Shown here in pieces: positions 9,555-17,997 of a stretch of 64,000 nt of DNA. The position numbers and the translations under genes were made by a program. The notes beneath the pieces were generated by a model. That model did no database searches. It worked only from the letters and a program-made list of their open reading frames with translations, and had not been told where the DNA came from. Within the stretch, counting starts at the first letter, position 1. Every line of letters begins with the position of its first letter. Source of the stretch: Streptomyces sp. SM10 (GTDB lineage Bacteria; Actinomycetota; Actinomycetes; Streptomycetales; Streptomycetaceae); contig NZ_NEUF01000175.1 in the NCBI RefSeq assembly GCF_002910915.1, positions 52,001 to 116,000 of the forward strand, written 5' to 3'.

Positions 9555-10246
9555 AGGGCCTCCAGGATCTCGCGGGCCAGCTGCTCGGAGGAGGCGGGGT
9601 TCTGGCCGGTGTGCAGATTGCGGTCGTGCACGGTGTGCACCGCCCACGGCTCGGCGGCGGCGTAGTCGGCGCCGAGCTCGGTGAGGCGGCTCTCCAGCAG
9701 CCAGGGCGCCTTGGCGGCGAAGCCGGCCTGGGTCTCCTCGGCGTTGCTGAAGCCCGTCATGCGGTAGCCGGCGAACGGCCAGCTGCCGTCCTCGCGGCGG
9801 GCGGGCAGCAGGGCGGCCGGCGCGTGGCACAGGACGGCGACCTGGGTGCCGGAGTCCAGGGCGGAGGTGAGGAGCCGTCCGGACACCTCGCTGACGGCCA
9901 GGTCCTCCATGGGGCCGTGGCCGCCGGGGTAGAAGACGATGTCGTACGAGGTGGGGACCACGTCCTCCAGCCGGGCGGGGATGCGGAGCGTCTCGTCGAT
10001 CGAGGCGAGGTAGGAGGCGACGGCGTCGGCCTGCTCCTGTCCCCCGTTGGCCTCGGCGGCGAGGCTGGCGGCGTCCACGGTGGGGGCGACGCCGCCCGGG
10101 GTGGCGATGGTGATGTCGAAACCGGCCTGGGAGAAGACGCGGTGCGGGGCCGCGAGCTCCTCCGCCCAGAAGCCCGTGGGATGGGTGGTGCCGTCGTTGA
10201 GGGTCCAGCGGTCGGCACCGGTGAGGACGAAGAGTACGGAAGTCAT
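9551..10246 (-). CDS. DJ-1/PfpI (Hsp31-like) type 1 glutamine amidotransferase domain protein
   Basis: The 231-residue protein belongs to the DJ-1/PfpI superfamily. The nucleophile elbow [10 protein letters not shown] puts Cys140 next to His141, and [12 protein letters not shown] near residue 105 is the adjacent family motif; Glu29/Glu30 in FWAEEL match the acid that tunes the cysteine in Hsp31-type proteins. Relatives act as glyoxalase III, deglycase or chaperone; I cannot tell which here. It is first in a two-gene operon with an aldehyde dehydrogenase and is divergent from a MarR regulator, suggesting a response to electrophile or oxidative stress. Confidence 0.85.
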   Translation of the reverse strand: MTSVLFVLTGADRWTLNDGTTHPTGFWAEELAAPHRVFSQAGFDITIATPGGVAPTVDAASLAAEANGGQEQADAVASYLASIDETLRIPARLEDVVPTSYDIVFYPGGHGPMEDLAVSEVSGRLLTSALDSGTQVAVLCHAPAALLPARREDGSWPFAGYRMTGFSNAEETQAGFAAKAPWLLESRLTELGADYAAAEPWAVHTVHDRNLHTGQNPASSEQLAREILEAL

Positions 10247-10294
10247 GGGGGGTGCTCCCTACGAGACGCGGACGTACGACGCGTGAAACATGAA

Positions 10295-10311
10295 GCTTGA
10301 TATGCTCAAGC
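10295..10311. promoter_or_regulatory. Palindrome 1, probable MarR operator
   Basis: GCTTGA and TCAAGC arms separated by five bases lie 49 bases upstream of the DJ-1-like start codon. A second palindrome of the same TTGA-N5-TCAA type lies 27 bases away, in the same divergent promoter region as the marR gene. Confidence 0.65.
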
Positions 10312-10337
10312 AATACCCTTCATGTAACGGGTCAAAG

Positions 10338-10350
10338 TTGAGCATGTCAA
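10338..10350. promoter_or_regulatory. Palindrome 2, probable MarR operator
   Basis: TTGA-N5-TCAA, the same half-site pattern as the palindrome at 10295-10311. Centre-to-centre spacing is about 41 bases, close to four helical turns, so two dimers could bind on one DNA face. Confidence 0.6.
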
Positions 10351-10421
10351 ATGAATGCGGGTGCGTGGCGGACGTGGTCCGGACCTCCGGACCACGCGTA
10401 CCGATCGAAGGATGACCGACC

Positions 10422-10862
10422 ATGACGAAGGAACCGGCGCCCCGCGCCGTCCCTACGCCGGACGAACTCCTGGAACCCCTCGCCGTCGTCGTCCGCGGCC
10501 ACCACGACGACCTCACCGCTGTCGCGGGGCGCCACGGCCTCAGCACCTCGCAGGCCCGGGCGCTGATCGCCCTCACCGAGCCCATGCCCATGAGCGCGCT
10601 CGCCAGTCATCTGGTGTGCGACGCGTCCAACGCCACCGGCCTCATCGGCCGCATGGAGGCCCGAGGCCTGGTGACGCGCACACCCGCGCCCGGCGACCGC
10701 CGCTCCAAGGTGGCCTCCCGCACGGAGGAGGGCACGGAGCTGGCCCGGCGCATCCGCGCCGAGATGAGGGTGGTGCACGGCGCCCTGGAAGCCCTCACCC
10801 CCGGGGAGCGCACCGTGCTGCTGCCCCTGCTGGAGCGGCTGGGACGACTGCTGTCCTCATGA
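10422..10862 (+). CDS. MarR family transcriptional regulator
   Basis: A 146-residue winged-helix regulator. The recognition region is SALASHLVCDASNATGLIGRMEARGLVTR, followed by the wing DRRSKVASRTEEG, typical of MarR (DRR motif). It is transcribed away from the DJ-1/aldehyde dehydrogenase operon, and the intervening 175 bases hold two TTGA-N5-TCAA palindromes. Autorepression and repression of the divergent operon, relieved by an electrophile or oxidant, is the likely arrangement; this is inference. The sequence contains one cysteine (LVCDAS) in the DNA-binding domain, which could be a sensing site. Confidence 0.88.
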   Translation: MTKEPAPRAVPTPDELLEPLAVVVRGHHDDLTAVAGRHGLSTSQARALIALTEPMPMSALASHLVCDASNATGLIGRMEARGLVTRTPAPGDRRSKVASRTEEGTELARRIRAEMRVVHGALEALTPGERTVLLPLLERLGRLLSS

Positions 10863-10939
10863 CCCGGGGGTCTCCCGGGCGGCCCGGGCGCTGCGGGCTC
10901 CCCGGCTGACGGACAGGGCTCCCCGGCTGACGGACGGGG

Positions 10940-11377
10940 TCAGGAGGACGTCGGCGGGGCCGGGTCCTCGGGTCCGGCGCCGGACTCCCGTCGCTTGATC
11001 TCCTCCTCGCGGCGGCGCAGGTCGGCCTCCCAGTCCTCGAGGCGCGACTCGTCCGTCCGGCTCCGGTCCTTGCCGGTCTCGTCCCTGCCGGTCTCGTCCT
11101 TCAGCGACTTGAGGAATTCCGGGTTGTCGTCGGGCGCCACCCAGGTGGTGCGGCGCCCGCGGTGCCACTCCGAGGGTGCCCGGCCGTCGGCCGGGGCGGT
11201 GCGCTTCTTGCCGGCGACGAGCCAGACGACCGGGCCGACGATCCAGAACAGCAGGATGATGAAGACCCAGGCCACCTTCGGCAGGTGCTTCGCCTCGTCC
11301 TCAGGGGTGTTCAGGCAGTCGATGAACGCGAAGATCGTCAGCGCCAGCGGCAGGAGAAAGATCAGGGCCCTGAGCAT
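10940..11377 (-). CDS. PLD nuclease N-terminal (PLDc_N) domain membrane protein
   Basis: A 145-residue protein with two N-terminal membrane helices (residues about 2-20 and 35-55) containing the PLDc_N signature AFIDCLNTPEDE...LPKVAWVFIILLFWIVGPVVWLV. The remainder is a charged, probably cytosolic tail rich in Arg/Asp/Glu with likely coiled or disordered character. No catalytic phospholipase domain is present; such small proteins are common in actinobacteria and their role is unknown. The start at 11377 places the helix at the N-terminus; an upstream in-frame start would add 12 unlikely residues. Confidence 0.75.
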   Translation of the reverse strand: MLRALIFLLPLALTIFAFIDCLNTPEDEAKHLPKVAWVFIILLFWIVGPVVWLVAGKKRTAPADGRAPSEWHRGRRTTWVAPDDNPEFLKSLKDETGRDETGKDRSRTDESRLEDWEADLRRREEEIKRRESGAGPEDPAPPTSS

Positions 11378-11465
11378 TGTGCAAGATCCCCCGAGGTGAG
11401 GTGAGGGGCGCACGGACCGCCCCCGCTGTCGGGCCCAGGGTAGCGGGTGTCCGATACTTGACCGT

Positions 11466-12923
11466 ATGGCTTACGACGATCTTCGTTCCCTGCTCCGGGC
11501 TCTGGAGCGCGAGGGCGATCTCAAGCGCATCAAGGCCGAGGTCGACCCGTATCTGGAGGTCGGCGAGATCGTCGACCGGGTGAACAAGGCGGGCGGGCCC
11601 GCTCTGCTCTTCGAGAACGTCAAGGGGGCGTCCATGCCCCTGGCCATGAACGTCTTCGGGACGGACCGCCGACTGCTCAAGGCGCTCGGGCTGAAGTCCT
11701 ACGCCGAGATCAGCGACAAGATCGGCGGCCTCCTCAAGCCGGAGCTGCCGCAGGGCTTCGTCGGGATCCGCGAGGCGTTCGGGAAGCTCGGCGCGGTGAC
11801 CCACCTCCCGCCGAAGAAGGTGAAGGGCGACAGCGCCCCGGTCCAGGAAACCGTCCTGACCGGCGACGACGTGGATCTCGACCAGCTGCCCGCGCTCTTC
11901 ACGTGGCCGGAGGACGGCGGTTCCTTCTTCAACCTGGGCCTCACGCACACCAAGGACCCCGAGACGGGGATCCGCAACCTCGGGCTCTACCGGCTGCAGC
12001 GCCACGACAGGCGCACCATCGGCATGCACTGGCAGATCCACAAGGACAGCCGCAACCACTACCAGGTCGCCGCCAGGCGCGGTGAGAAGCTCCCCGTCGC
12101 CATCGCGTTCGGCGCGCCGCCCGCGGTCACCTACGCCTCCACCGCACCCCTGCCCGGGGACATCGACGAGTACCTCTTCGCCGGCTTCGTCCAGGGCAAG
12201 CGGATCGAGATGGTCGACTGCAAGACCGTCCCGCTCCAGGTCCCGGCCCAGGCCGAGGTCGTCATCGAGGGCTGGCTGGAGCCGGGCGAGATGCTGCCCG
12301 AGGGGCCCTTCGGCGACCACACGGGCTTCTACACCCCGCAGGAGCCGTTCCCCGCGCTGAAGATCGACTGCGTGACGATGCGGAAGCGTCCGCTCCTCCA
12401 GTCGATCGTCGTGGGCCGGCCGCCCACCGAGGACGGTCCGCTGGGGCGGGCCACCGAGCGGTTCTTCCTGCCCCTGCTCAAGATCATCGTGCCGGACATC
12501 GTGGACTACCACCTTCCCGAGGCGGGCGGCTTCCACAACTGCGCGATCGTCTCGATCGACAAGAAGTACCCGAAGCACGCACAGAAGGTCATGAGCGCCA
12601 TCTGGGGCGCGCACATGATGTCGCTGACCAAGCTGATCGTGGTCGTGGACTCCGACTGCGACGTCCACGACCTGCACGAGGTCGCCTGGCGGGCGCTCGG
12701 GAACACCGACTACGCCCGGGACCTGATGATCACCGAGGGACCGGTCGACCATCTCGACCACGCCTCCTACCAGCAGTTCTGGGGTGGCAAGGCGGGCATC
12801 GACGCGACGCGCAAGCTGCCCGAGGAGGGGTACACGCGGGACGGGGGCTGGCCGGAGATGGTCGAGTCCGACCCGGAGACGGCGGCGAAGGTCGACCGCC
12901 GGTGGAAGGAGTACGGCCTGTGA
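11466..12923 (+). CDS. mqnL: Menaquinone biosynthesis decarboxylase, UbiD family (MqnL type)
   Basis: A 485-residue UbiD-family decarboxylase that uses prenylated FMN. It is expected to remove the aromatic carboxylate from the prenylated 1,4-dihydroxy-6-naphthoate product late in the futalosine pathway. Family features include EGPFGDHTGFYT near residue 280 and the conserved C-terminal region with SDPETAAKVDRRW. It overlaps mqnP by four bases, and a UbiX-like prFMN synthase and mqnE lie within 5 kb, which separates this from UbiD enzymes of other pathways. The ATG is preceded by a short promoter region after the divergent PLDc_N gene. Confidence 0.88.
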   Translation: MAYDDLRSLLRALEREGDLKRIKAEVDPYLEVGEIVDRVNKAGGPALLFENVKGASMPLAMNVFGTDRRLLKALGLKSYAEISDKIGGLLKPELPQGFVGIREAFGKLGAVTHLPPKKVKGDSAPVQETVLTGDDVDLDQLPALFTWPEDGGSFFNLGLTHTKDPETGIRNLGLYRLQRHDRRTIGMHWQIHKDSRNHYQVAARRGEKLPVAIAFGAPPAVTYASTAPLPGDIDEYLFAGFVQGKRIEMVDCKTVPLQVPAQAEVVIEGWLEPGEMLPEGPFGDHTGFYTPQEPFPALKIDCVTMRKRPLLQSIVVGRPPTEDGPLGRATERFFLPLLKIIVPDIVDYHLPEAGGFHNCAIVSIDKKYPKHAQKVMSAIWGAHMMSLTKLIVVVDSDCDVHDLHEVAWRALGNTDYARDLMITEGPVDHLDHASYQQFWGGKAGIDATRKLPEEGYTRDGGWPEMVESDPETAAKVDRRWKEYGL

Positions 12924-13831
12924 GCGCATCGGCCTCGGCCGCGGCTGTCCCGCAGCCCCGCAGCAAGTCCCGCGCGTTCCTGCGGCTGGTGATGATCGAG
13001 CACTCGGTCTTCGCGCTGCCCTTCGCGTACATCGCCGCGCTGACCGCGATGTTCCGGCTGGACGAGAACATCCACTGGGGCACGCTGCTGCTCGTGACCG
13101 TCGCGATGGTCGGGCTGCGGACGTTCGCGATGGCCGCCAACCGGATCATCGACCGCGAGATCGACGCCCGCAATCCGCGTACGGAGGGCAGGGAGCTGGT
13201 GACCGGCGCGGTCACGGTGAAGTCGGCGTGGACGGGCGCGATCGTGGCCCTCGCCTTCTTCCTCGGCGCCGCCGCCCTGTTGAACCCCCTCTGTCTGGTG
13301 CTGGCGCCGGTGGCCGTCGTGCCGATGGTCGTCTACCCGTACGGCAAGCGGTTCACGAACTTCCCGCACGCGATCCTGGGTCTCGCCCAGGCCATCGGCC
13401 CGATCGGCGCCTGGCTGGCGGTGACCGGGAGCTGGTCGTGGGACGCGGTGATCCTGGGGCTGGCCGTCGGTATCTGGATCGGCGGCTTCGACCTGATCTT
13501 CGCCTGCCAGGACGTCCGGGCCGACCGGGCCCACGGAGTGCTCTCCTTCCCCGCCCGGTTCGGGATTCCGGCCGCCCTGTGGGGCGCGCGGGTCTGCCAC
13601 GTCGTGACGACCGGACTCCTGGTGTGGTTCGGGCTGGCGACGGACGCCGAGATCTTCTACTGGATCGGCATGGTGATCGTCGCCGTGGCCTTCGTGTACG
13701 AGCACCGGGTCGTGCGGCCGCACGACCTGTCCCGGCTGAACCGGGCCTTCTTCTCGGTCAACGGCTTCATCGGGATCGCGCTCTTCGCCTGTGCGCTGCT
13801 CGACCTGCTGGTGCGGGGCCTCACACCGTGA
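12920..13831 (+). CDS. mqnP: UbiA-like prenyltransferase of menaquinone biosynthesis
   Basis: Integral membrane prenyltransferase of 303 residues that attaches the polyprenyl chain to 1,4-dihydroxy-6-naphthoate. The Asp-rich motif NRIIDREIDARNPRT near residue 75 and the second motif FACQDVRADRAHGVLS near residue 195 are the Mg-diphosphate-binding sites of the UbiA superfamily; about eight helices are apparent. I chose the GTG at 12920, which overlaps the upstream stop; a GTG at 12902 is also in frame. Its 3' end overlaps the convergent rhomboid gene by 11 bases. Confidence 0.9.
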   Translation: MSASASAAAVPQPRSKSRAFLRLVMIEHSVFALPFAYIAALTAMFRLDENIHWGTLLLVTVAMVGLRTFAMAANRIIDREIDARNPRTEGRELVTGAVTVKSAWTGAIVALAFFLGAAALLNPLCLVLAPVAVVPMVVYPYGKRFTNFPHAILGLAQAIGPIGAWLAVTGSWSWDAVILGLAVGIWIGGFDLIFACQDVRADRAHGVLSFPARFGIPAALWGARVCHVVTTGLLVWFGLATDAEIFYWIGMVIVAVAFVYEHRVVRPHDLSRLNRAFFSVNGFIGIALFACALLDLLVRGLTP

Positions 13832-14426
13832 CGTAGCCCTTCGGGCCCTCCGGGCGGCGGGGGCGGCGGAAGGCGAACGCAGCCACCACCCCGCCCAGGA
13901 GGCCGAAGAGGTGGCCCTGCCAGCTGATGCCCGAGTCGGTCGGCAGGACGCCCCAGAGCAGGGAGCCGTAGACCGCGGCGATGATCACGCCGACGACGAT
14001 GTCCAGAGGGCGCCGGTCCACGAAGCCGCGGACCAGCAGATAGCCGAAGAGCCCGAAGACCACGCCCGACGCGCCGAGCGTCACCGTGTTCGGCGGTGCG
14101 GTGAGCCAGACTCCGAGGCCGGCCGTGACGATCACCACGAGGACCACGGCGGCGAACCTGCGTATCCCGCCGAGGGCGGCGATGAAGCCGAGCACCAGCA
14201 ACGGGAGGCTGTTGGAGGCCACGTGCTCCCAGCCGCTGTGCAGGAACGCGGACGGGACGACGTCCGCCAGCTCGGCCGGCTCGCGCGGGCTGACCCCGTA
14301 GGCGTCGAGGGAGTTGCCCGTCGCCATGTCGATGCCCTCCAGCAGCCACAGCAGGGCGACCCAGGCGATCATGACGCCGCCGGCCGTGACGGCCCGCGCG
14401 GTGGCGCTCGTGCGTGTGACCGTCAT
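13821..14426 (-). CDS. Rhomboid family intramembrane serine protease
   Basis: A 201-residue polytopic membrane protein with the rhomboid catalytic signature: serine in TLGASGVVFGLFGYL and the partner histidine in SWQGHLFGLLGG near the C-terminus, plus HSGWEHVASNSLPLLVLG with the conserved His/Asn of helix 2. It probably cleaves membrane-spanning substrates; no substrate can be named. The gene runs against the menaquinone genes and its last codons overlap mqnP antisense. An ATG at 14426 was preferred over a GTG two codons upstream. Confidence 0.9.
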   Translation of the reverse strand: MTVTRTSATARAVTAGGVMIAWVALLWLLEGIDMATGNSLDAYGVSPREPAELADVVPSAFLHSGWEHVASNSLPLLVLGFIAALGGIRRFAAVVLVVIVTAGLGVWLTAPPNTVTLGASGVVFGLFGYLLVRGFVDRRPLDIVVGVIIAAVYGSLLWGVLPTDSGISWQGHLFGLLGGVVAAFAFRRPRRPEGPKGYVTV

Positions 14427-14539
14427 GGTCACCCCCTGTCCATGGCTGTTCCCTCACCGGTGGGAACGTGCGGAGCCCCTGCCTCGGTTCCTGGAGCCGG
14501 GTGCCGGATAGGCTCGCAGGCGTGAGAACCGGGACTTCG

Positions 14540-15205
14540 ATGAGTCAGCAGCAGCGCAGGCCTTGGATTGTCGGGGTGTCGGGCGCATCGGGCACGCCCT
14601 TCGCGGCCTCGGTGCTGCGGGGGCTGCTGGCCGCCGGGGAGCAGGTCGATCTGGTCGTCAGCCGCGCCTCGCGGCTGACGCTCCTGGACGAGACGGGGAT
14701 CGCCTTCCGTGACGCCCACTGGCAGGAGGATCTCCTGAGCTGGCTGGCGCGGGGCGCGGACGGCAGGCCGGACACCTTCCGGCCGGACATCGACGGCGTA
14801 CGCCACTGGGCGGCCGGCGATCTCGCGGCGGGTCCGTCCTCGGGGTCCTACCCGGCGAAGGGGATGCTGATCGTACCGGCGTCGACGGCGTGCGTGGCCG
14901 GGGTGGCGCTGGGCCTTTCGAAGGACCTGCTGCAGCGGGCCGCGAGCGTGACGCTCAAGGAGCGGCGGAAGCTGGTCGTGGCCGTGCGTGAGACACCGCT
15001 CAGCGGCCAGACCCTGAAGCAGATGGTGGCGCTGGACGAGGCGGGCGCCGTGGTGCTGCCCGCCTCTCCGGCGTTCTACGCGGGGGCGACGCACATCCAG
15101 GATCTGGTGGACTTCGTCGCCGGGCGGGTGCTGGACGCGGCGGGAGTGCCGCACCGGCTGTACCGCCGATGGGAAGGGGAGCTCGGTGGCGCCTCCCGGG
15201 ACTGA
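14540..15205 (+). CDS. UbiX-like flavin prenyltransferase
   Basis: Makes prenylated FMN, the cofactor needed by the UbiD-type decarboxylase at 11466. The 221-residue flavodoxin-like protein has the N-terminal GVSGASGTPFAASVLRGL nucleotide loop, the VPASTACVAGVALGLSKDLLQRAA segment, and RKLVVAVRETPLS, all typical of UbiX/Pad1. In Streptomyces this gene sits between mqnP and mqnE. Starts at 14522 (GTG) or 14540 (ATG) are possible; the ATG begins nearer the conserved domain. Confidence 0.92.
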   Translation: MSQQQRRPWIVGVSGASGTPFAASVLRGLLAAGEQVDLVVSRASRLTLLDETGIAFRDAHWQEDLLSWLARGADGRPDTFRPDIDGVRHWAAGDLAAGPSSGSYPAKGMLIVPASTACVAGVALGLSKDLLQRAASVTLKERRKLVVAVRETPLSGQTLKQMVALDEAGAVVLPASPAFYAGATHIQDLVDFVAGRVLDAAGVPHRLYRRWEGELGGASRD

Positions 15206-15214
15206 CCCCCGGGG

Positions 15215-15364
15215 TCAGCGCTTCTTCCGGCCCGTGCGCATGGCGCGGGCGCGGTCGACACGGAGGGCGGCGGCGGGCTGGTGGGCACGCGAGCGGTTGG
15301 CCAGGTCCTGCAGCTCGCGCATCCGGGCGTAGGCCATCTCGATCGAGTACACGGTGTGGTTCAC
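15215..15364 (-). CDS. Small basic protein of 49 residues
   Basis: A short frame starts at GTG 15364 (VNHTVYSIEMAYARMREL) and ends at TGA 15215. The translation is amphipathic and helical in character at the N-terminus, then Arg-rich with a basic tail ending RKKR. Codons follow the high-GC third-position pattern expected of a real Streptomyces gene. I recognise it only as a kind of small protein often annotated as hypothetical next to the ubiX-like gene. A role in nucleic-acid or membrane binding is possible but not shown. Confidence 0.6.
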   Translation of the reverse strand: MNHTVYSIEMAYARMRELQDLANRSRAHQPAAALRVDRARAMRTGRKKR

Positions 15365-15468
15365 TCCTGAAGATTCGAAAGCGTTTCATGGGTCATGAGG
15401 AAGATTCGCAGGGCGTAAACCCTGTTGTGCCTTAAATTCTACACGTAAACTCGCGGTACTGCTGAACA

Positions 15469-15942
15469 ATGGAAGGTTTCAGTCATATGGACGCGGTGGA
15501 CAGGCAGCTCATCCAGGCCCTCAGAGAGAACGGCAGGGCCTCGTACGCCGAGCTGGGACGGCTCGTGGGGCTCTCCGGGCCCAGCGTCACCGACCGCATC
15601 AACCGGCTGGAAACCGCCGGTGTCATCACCGGTTACCGCGCGACCGTCGACGCCGCGTCGCTGGGGCTCGGCGTCACCGCGCTGATCGGCATCTCGCTCT
15701 CCGACGCCGCCGACCACGAGGACGTCGCGCACCGGCTGAAGGACCTGGCCGAGATCGAGGACTGCTGGTTCATCGCGGGCGACGACTCCTTCATGCTCAA
15801 GGTCCGCGTCGGTGACGTGGACGGCCTGGAGAAGACGATCCGCAGGCTCAGCGGCACCAGGGGCGTCTCCCGGACCCGTACGACGGTCGTGCTCTCCACC
15901 AAGTGGGAGAACCGGGTCGGGGAACTCCCCGACGAGGAGTAG
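15469..15942 (+). CDS. Lrp/AsnC family transcriptional regulator
   Basis: A 157-residue regulator with an N-terminal helix-turn-helix (RASYAELGRLVGLSGPSVTDRINRLETAGVITGY) and a C-terminal RAM/AsnC ligand domain. Such proteins form octamer-like assemblies and sense amino acids or other small molecules. The start could be ATG 15469 or ATG 15487 (MDAVDRQL); the second matches the usual family N-terminus. It lies 90 bases before mqnE on the same strand and divergent from the 49-residue gene; its target is unknown. Confidence 0.88.
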   Translation: MEGFSHMDAVDRQLIQALRENGRASYAELGRLVGLSGPSVTDRINRLETAGVITGYRATVDAASLGLGVTALIGISLSDAADHEDVAHRLKDLAEIEDCWFIAGDDSFMLKVRVGDVDGLEKTIRRLSGTRGVSRTRTTVVLSTKWENRVGELPDEE

Positions 15943-16031
15943 CCGCCGGCGGGGACGGGGGTGCCCGGGCCCCGAGGGCGGGGGAGTACGGTGGCCGGAG
16001 TCTGTTACGTAGAGATATGGGAGGCGCCCTA

Positions 16032-17195
16032 GTGGACGCTGGACTCAAGCGCGAGCTGGAGGAGAAGGTCCGGGCCGGCGAGCGACTGACCCGCGAGGAC
16101 GGGATCGCGCTCTACGAGTCCGACGACCTGGCGTGGCTCGGCGGGCTGGCCCACGAGGTGCGTACGAGGAAGAACGGCGACGTCGTCCACTTCAACGTCA
16201 ACCGTCACCTCAACATGACCAACGTGTGCACCGCGTCCTGCGCGTACTGCTCGTTCCAGCGCAAGCCGGGCGAGAAGGACGCGTACACGATGCGCATCGA
16301 GGAGGCCGTCCGCCTCGCCCAGGCGATGCGCGGCGAGAACCTCACCGAGCTGCACATCGTCAACGGGCTGCACCCCACCCTCCCGTGGCGCTACTACCCG
16401 CGCTCGCTCAGCGCGCTCAAGGAAGCCCTCCCGGAGGTCGCGCTCAAGGCCTTCACGGCGACGGAGATCCACCACTTCGAGACGATCTCGGGCCTCTCGG
16501 CCTCCGAGATCCTCGACGAGCTGATCGAGGCCGGTCTGGAGTCGCTGACCGGCGGCGGTGCGGAGATCTTCGACTGGGAGGTCCGCCAGCACATCGTCGA
16601 CCACAACACCCACTGGGAGGACTGGTCGCGCATCCACCGGCTCGCGCACGAGAAGGGTCTCAAGACCCCGGCGACGATGCTGTACGGGCACATCGAGGAG
16701 CCCCGTCACCGCGTCGACCACGTGCTGCGGCTGCGGGAGATGCAGGACGAGACCGGCGGCTTCCAGGTCTTCATCCCGCTGCGCTACCAGCACGACTTCG
16801 TGGACATGAAGGACGGCAAGGTCCGCAACACCCTCCAGGCGCGGACGTCGATGGCGACCGGTGCGGAGGCGCTCAAGACCTTCGCCGTCTCGCGGCTGCT
16901 CTTCGACAACGTCCCTCACGTCAAGGTGTTCTGGGTGATGCACGGCGTGCAGACGGCGCAGCTCGCCCTCCAGCACGGCGCGGACGACATGGACGGCTCG
17001 GTCGTCGAGTACAAGATCACGCACGACGCGGACGACTACGGCACCCCGAACAAGCTCGGCCGCGAGGACCTGCTGGACCTCATCCGTGACGCGGGCTTCC
17101 GGCCGGTGGAGCGCAACACCCGGTACGAGATCCTGCGCGAGTACCCCGGCCCGGACGCCGGCCGGCGTGAGACGCCGCAGCCGATGCGCGTCTGA
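16032..17195 (+). CDS. mqnE: Aminodeoxyfutalosine synthase, radical SAM enzyme
   Basis: Joins the MqnA product 3-(1-carboxyvinyloxy)benzoate to an adenosyl group from S-adenosylmethionine, forming aminodeoxyfutalosine in the futalosine menaquinone pathway. The 387-residue protein has the 4Fe-4S radical SAM triad at Cys66, Cys70 and Cys73 (VCTASCAYCSF), the family segment NGLHPTLPWRYYPR, and GGGAEIFDWEVRQ. The GTG at 16032 has GGGAGG about seven bases upstream; an ATG at 16017 overlaps that site and is less likely. A hairpin terminator follows. Confidence 0.95.
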   Translation: MDAGLKRELEEKVRAGERLTREDGIALYESDDLAWLGGLAHEVRTRKNGDVVHFNVNRHLNMTNVCTASCAYCSFQRKPGEKDAYTMRIEEAVRLAQAMRGENLTELHIVNGLHPTLPWRYYPRSLSALKEALPEVALKAFTATEIHHFETISGLSASEILDELIEAGLESLTGGGAEIFDWEVRQHIVDHNTHWEDWSRIHRLAHEKGLKTPATMLYGHIEEPRHRVDHVLRLREMQDETGGFQVFIPLRYQHDFVDMKDGKVRNTLQARTSMATGAEALKTFAVSRLLFDNVPHVKVFWVMHGVQTAQLALQHGADDMDGSVVEYKITHDADDYGTPNKLGREDLLDLIRDAGFRPVERNTRYEILREYPGPDAGRRETPQPMRV

Positions 17196-17258
17196 GGCCC
17201 GAGCGCCCGTCCCCACGCCCGCCCGCCGCGGGTGTTCCTCCGGGCGTCCCGCTGTACG

Positions 17259-17293
17259 AAAGCCCCGGCCCGCCGTCCCCCGGCCGGGGCTTT
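17259..17293 (+). terminator. Terminator after mqnE
   Basis: Twelve-base perfect inverted repeat (17259-17270 with 17282-17293) ending in TTT, 64 bases after the mqnE stop. Confidence 0.85.
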
Positions 17294-17347
17294 CTCGCGT
17301 GGTGGACGGGTTTGAAGCGCCTCATTCGTAAGGGTTAATCTACGGGA

Positions 17348-17875
17348 ATGGCGCTTACCTTTGAAGTGGATCCCGCATTCGACCGAGCTCTGCGGGACGG
17401 CATCACCGCGCTCTGGGTCGACGTCAGCAACGCCGGCGGGGCCGTCGGTTTCGTCCCGCCCGTCACCGCCGACACGGTCCGGCCGGAGCTGGTCAAGCAC
17501 CTCGCCGGGATCGTCGAGGGCCGCACGCACCTGGTCGTCGGGCGTGACGAGGACGGTACGGTGGCCGCCACCGCCTTCCTCACCCACAACACCCACCGGC
17601 TCATGCGCCACTGGATCGGCGTCTACACCGTGATGGTCCACCCGCGCCACCAGGGCAAGGGCTTCGGCCGCGAACTGATGGCCGCCACGGCCGGCGCCGC
17701 CCAGGGGGTCGAGGGCATCGAGGCCGTCCGGCTCACCTGCCGCGGCGGCACCGGGGCCGACCGCTTCTACGCCTCCTGCGGTTACAAGGAGGTGGGCCGG
17801 GTCCCCGACGCCATCCGGGTCGCCGAGGGCGACTACCGGGACGACGTCATCATGCTGCTGCCGCTCTTCCGGTAG
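17348..17875 (+). CDS. GNAT family N-acetyltransferase
   Basis: A 175-residue protein with the GNAT acetyl-CoA-binding pattern: VYTVMVHPRHQGKGFGRELMAA (motif A, with the Q/RxxGxG/A loop) near residues 95-118, then a C-terminal FYASCGYKEVGRVP motif typical of the fold's last strands. The substrate is unknown. It stands alone between the mqnE terminator and a small membrane protein gene; the ATG is preceded by a short spacer with AGGG-like sequence. Confidence 0.85.
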   Translation: MALTFEVDPAFDRALRDGITALWVDVSNAGGAVGFVPPVTADTVRPELVKHLAGIVEGRTHLVVGRDEDGTVAATAFLTHNTHRLMRHWIGVYTVMVHPRHQGKGFGRELMAATAGAAQGVEGIEAVRLTCRGGTGADRFYASCGYKEVGRVPDAIRVAEGDYRDDVIMLLPLFR

Positions 17876-17997
17876 AGGTGGGCGCGAGCCCCGTGGGGAA
17901 CCCCGCGAACTGATCGAATTCGGGGCATGCTTCACTGGTCGGGCAGGACCCAGACTGCACGACCGCAGGAACGTCGGACGTAGAGAGAAGGCCAGCC

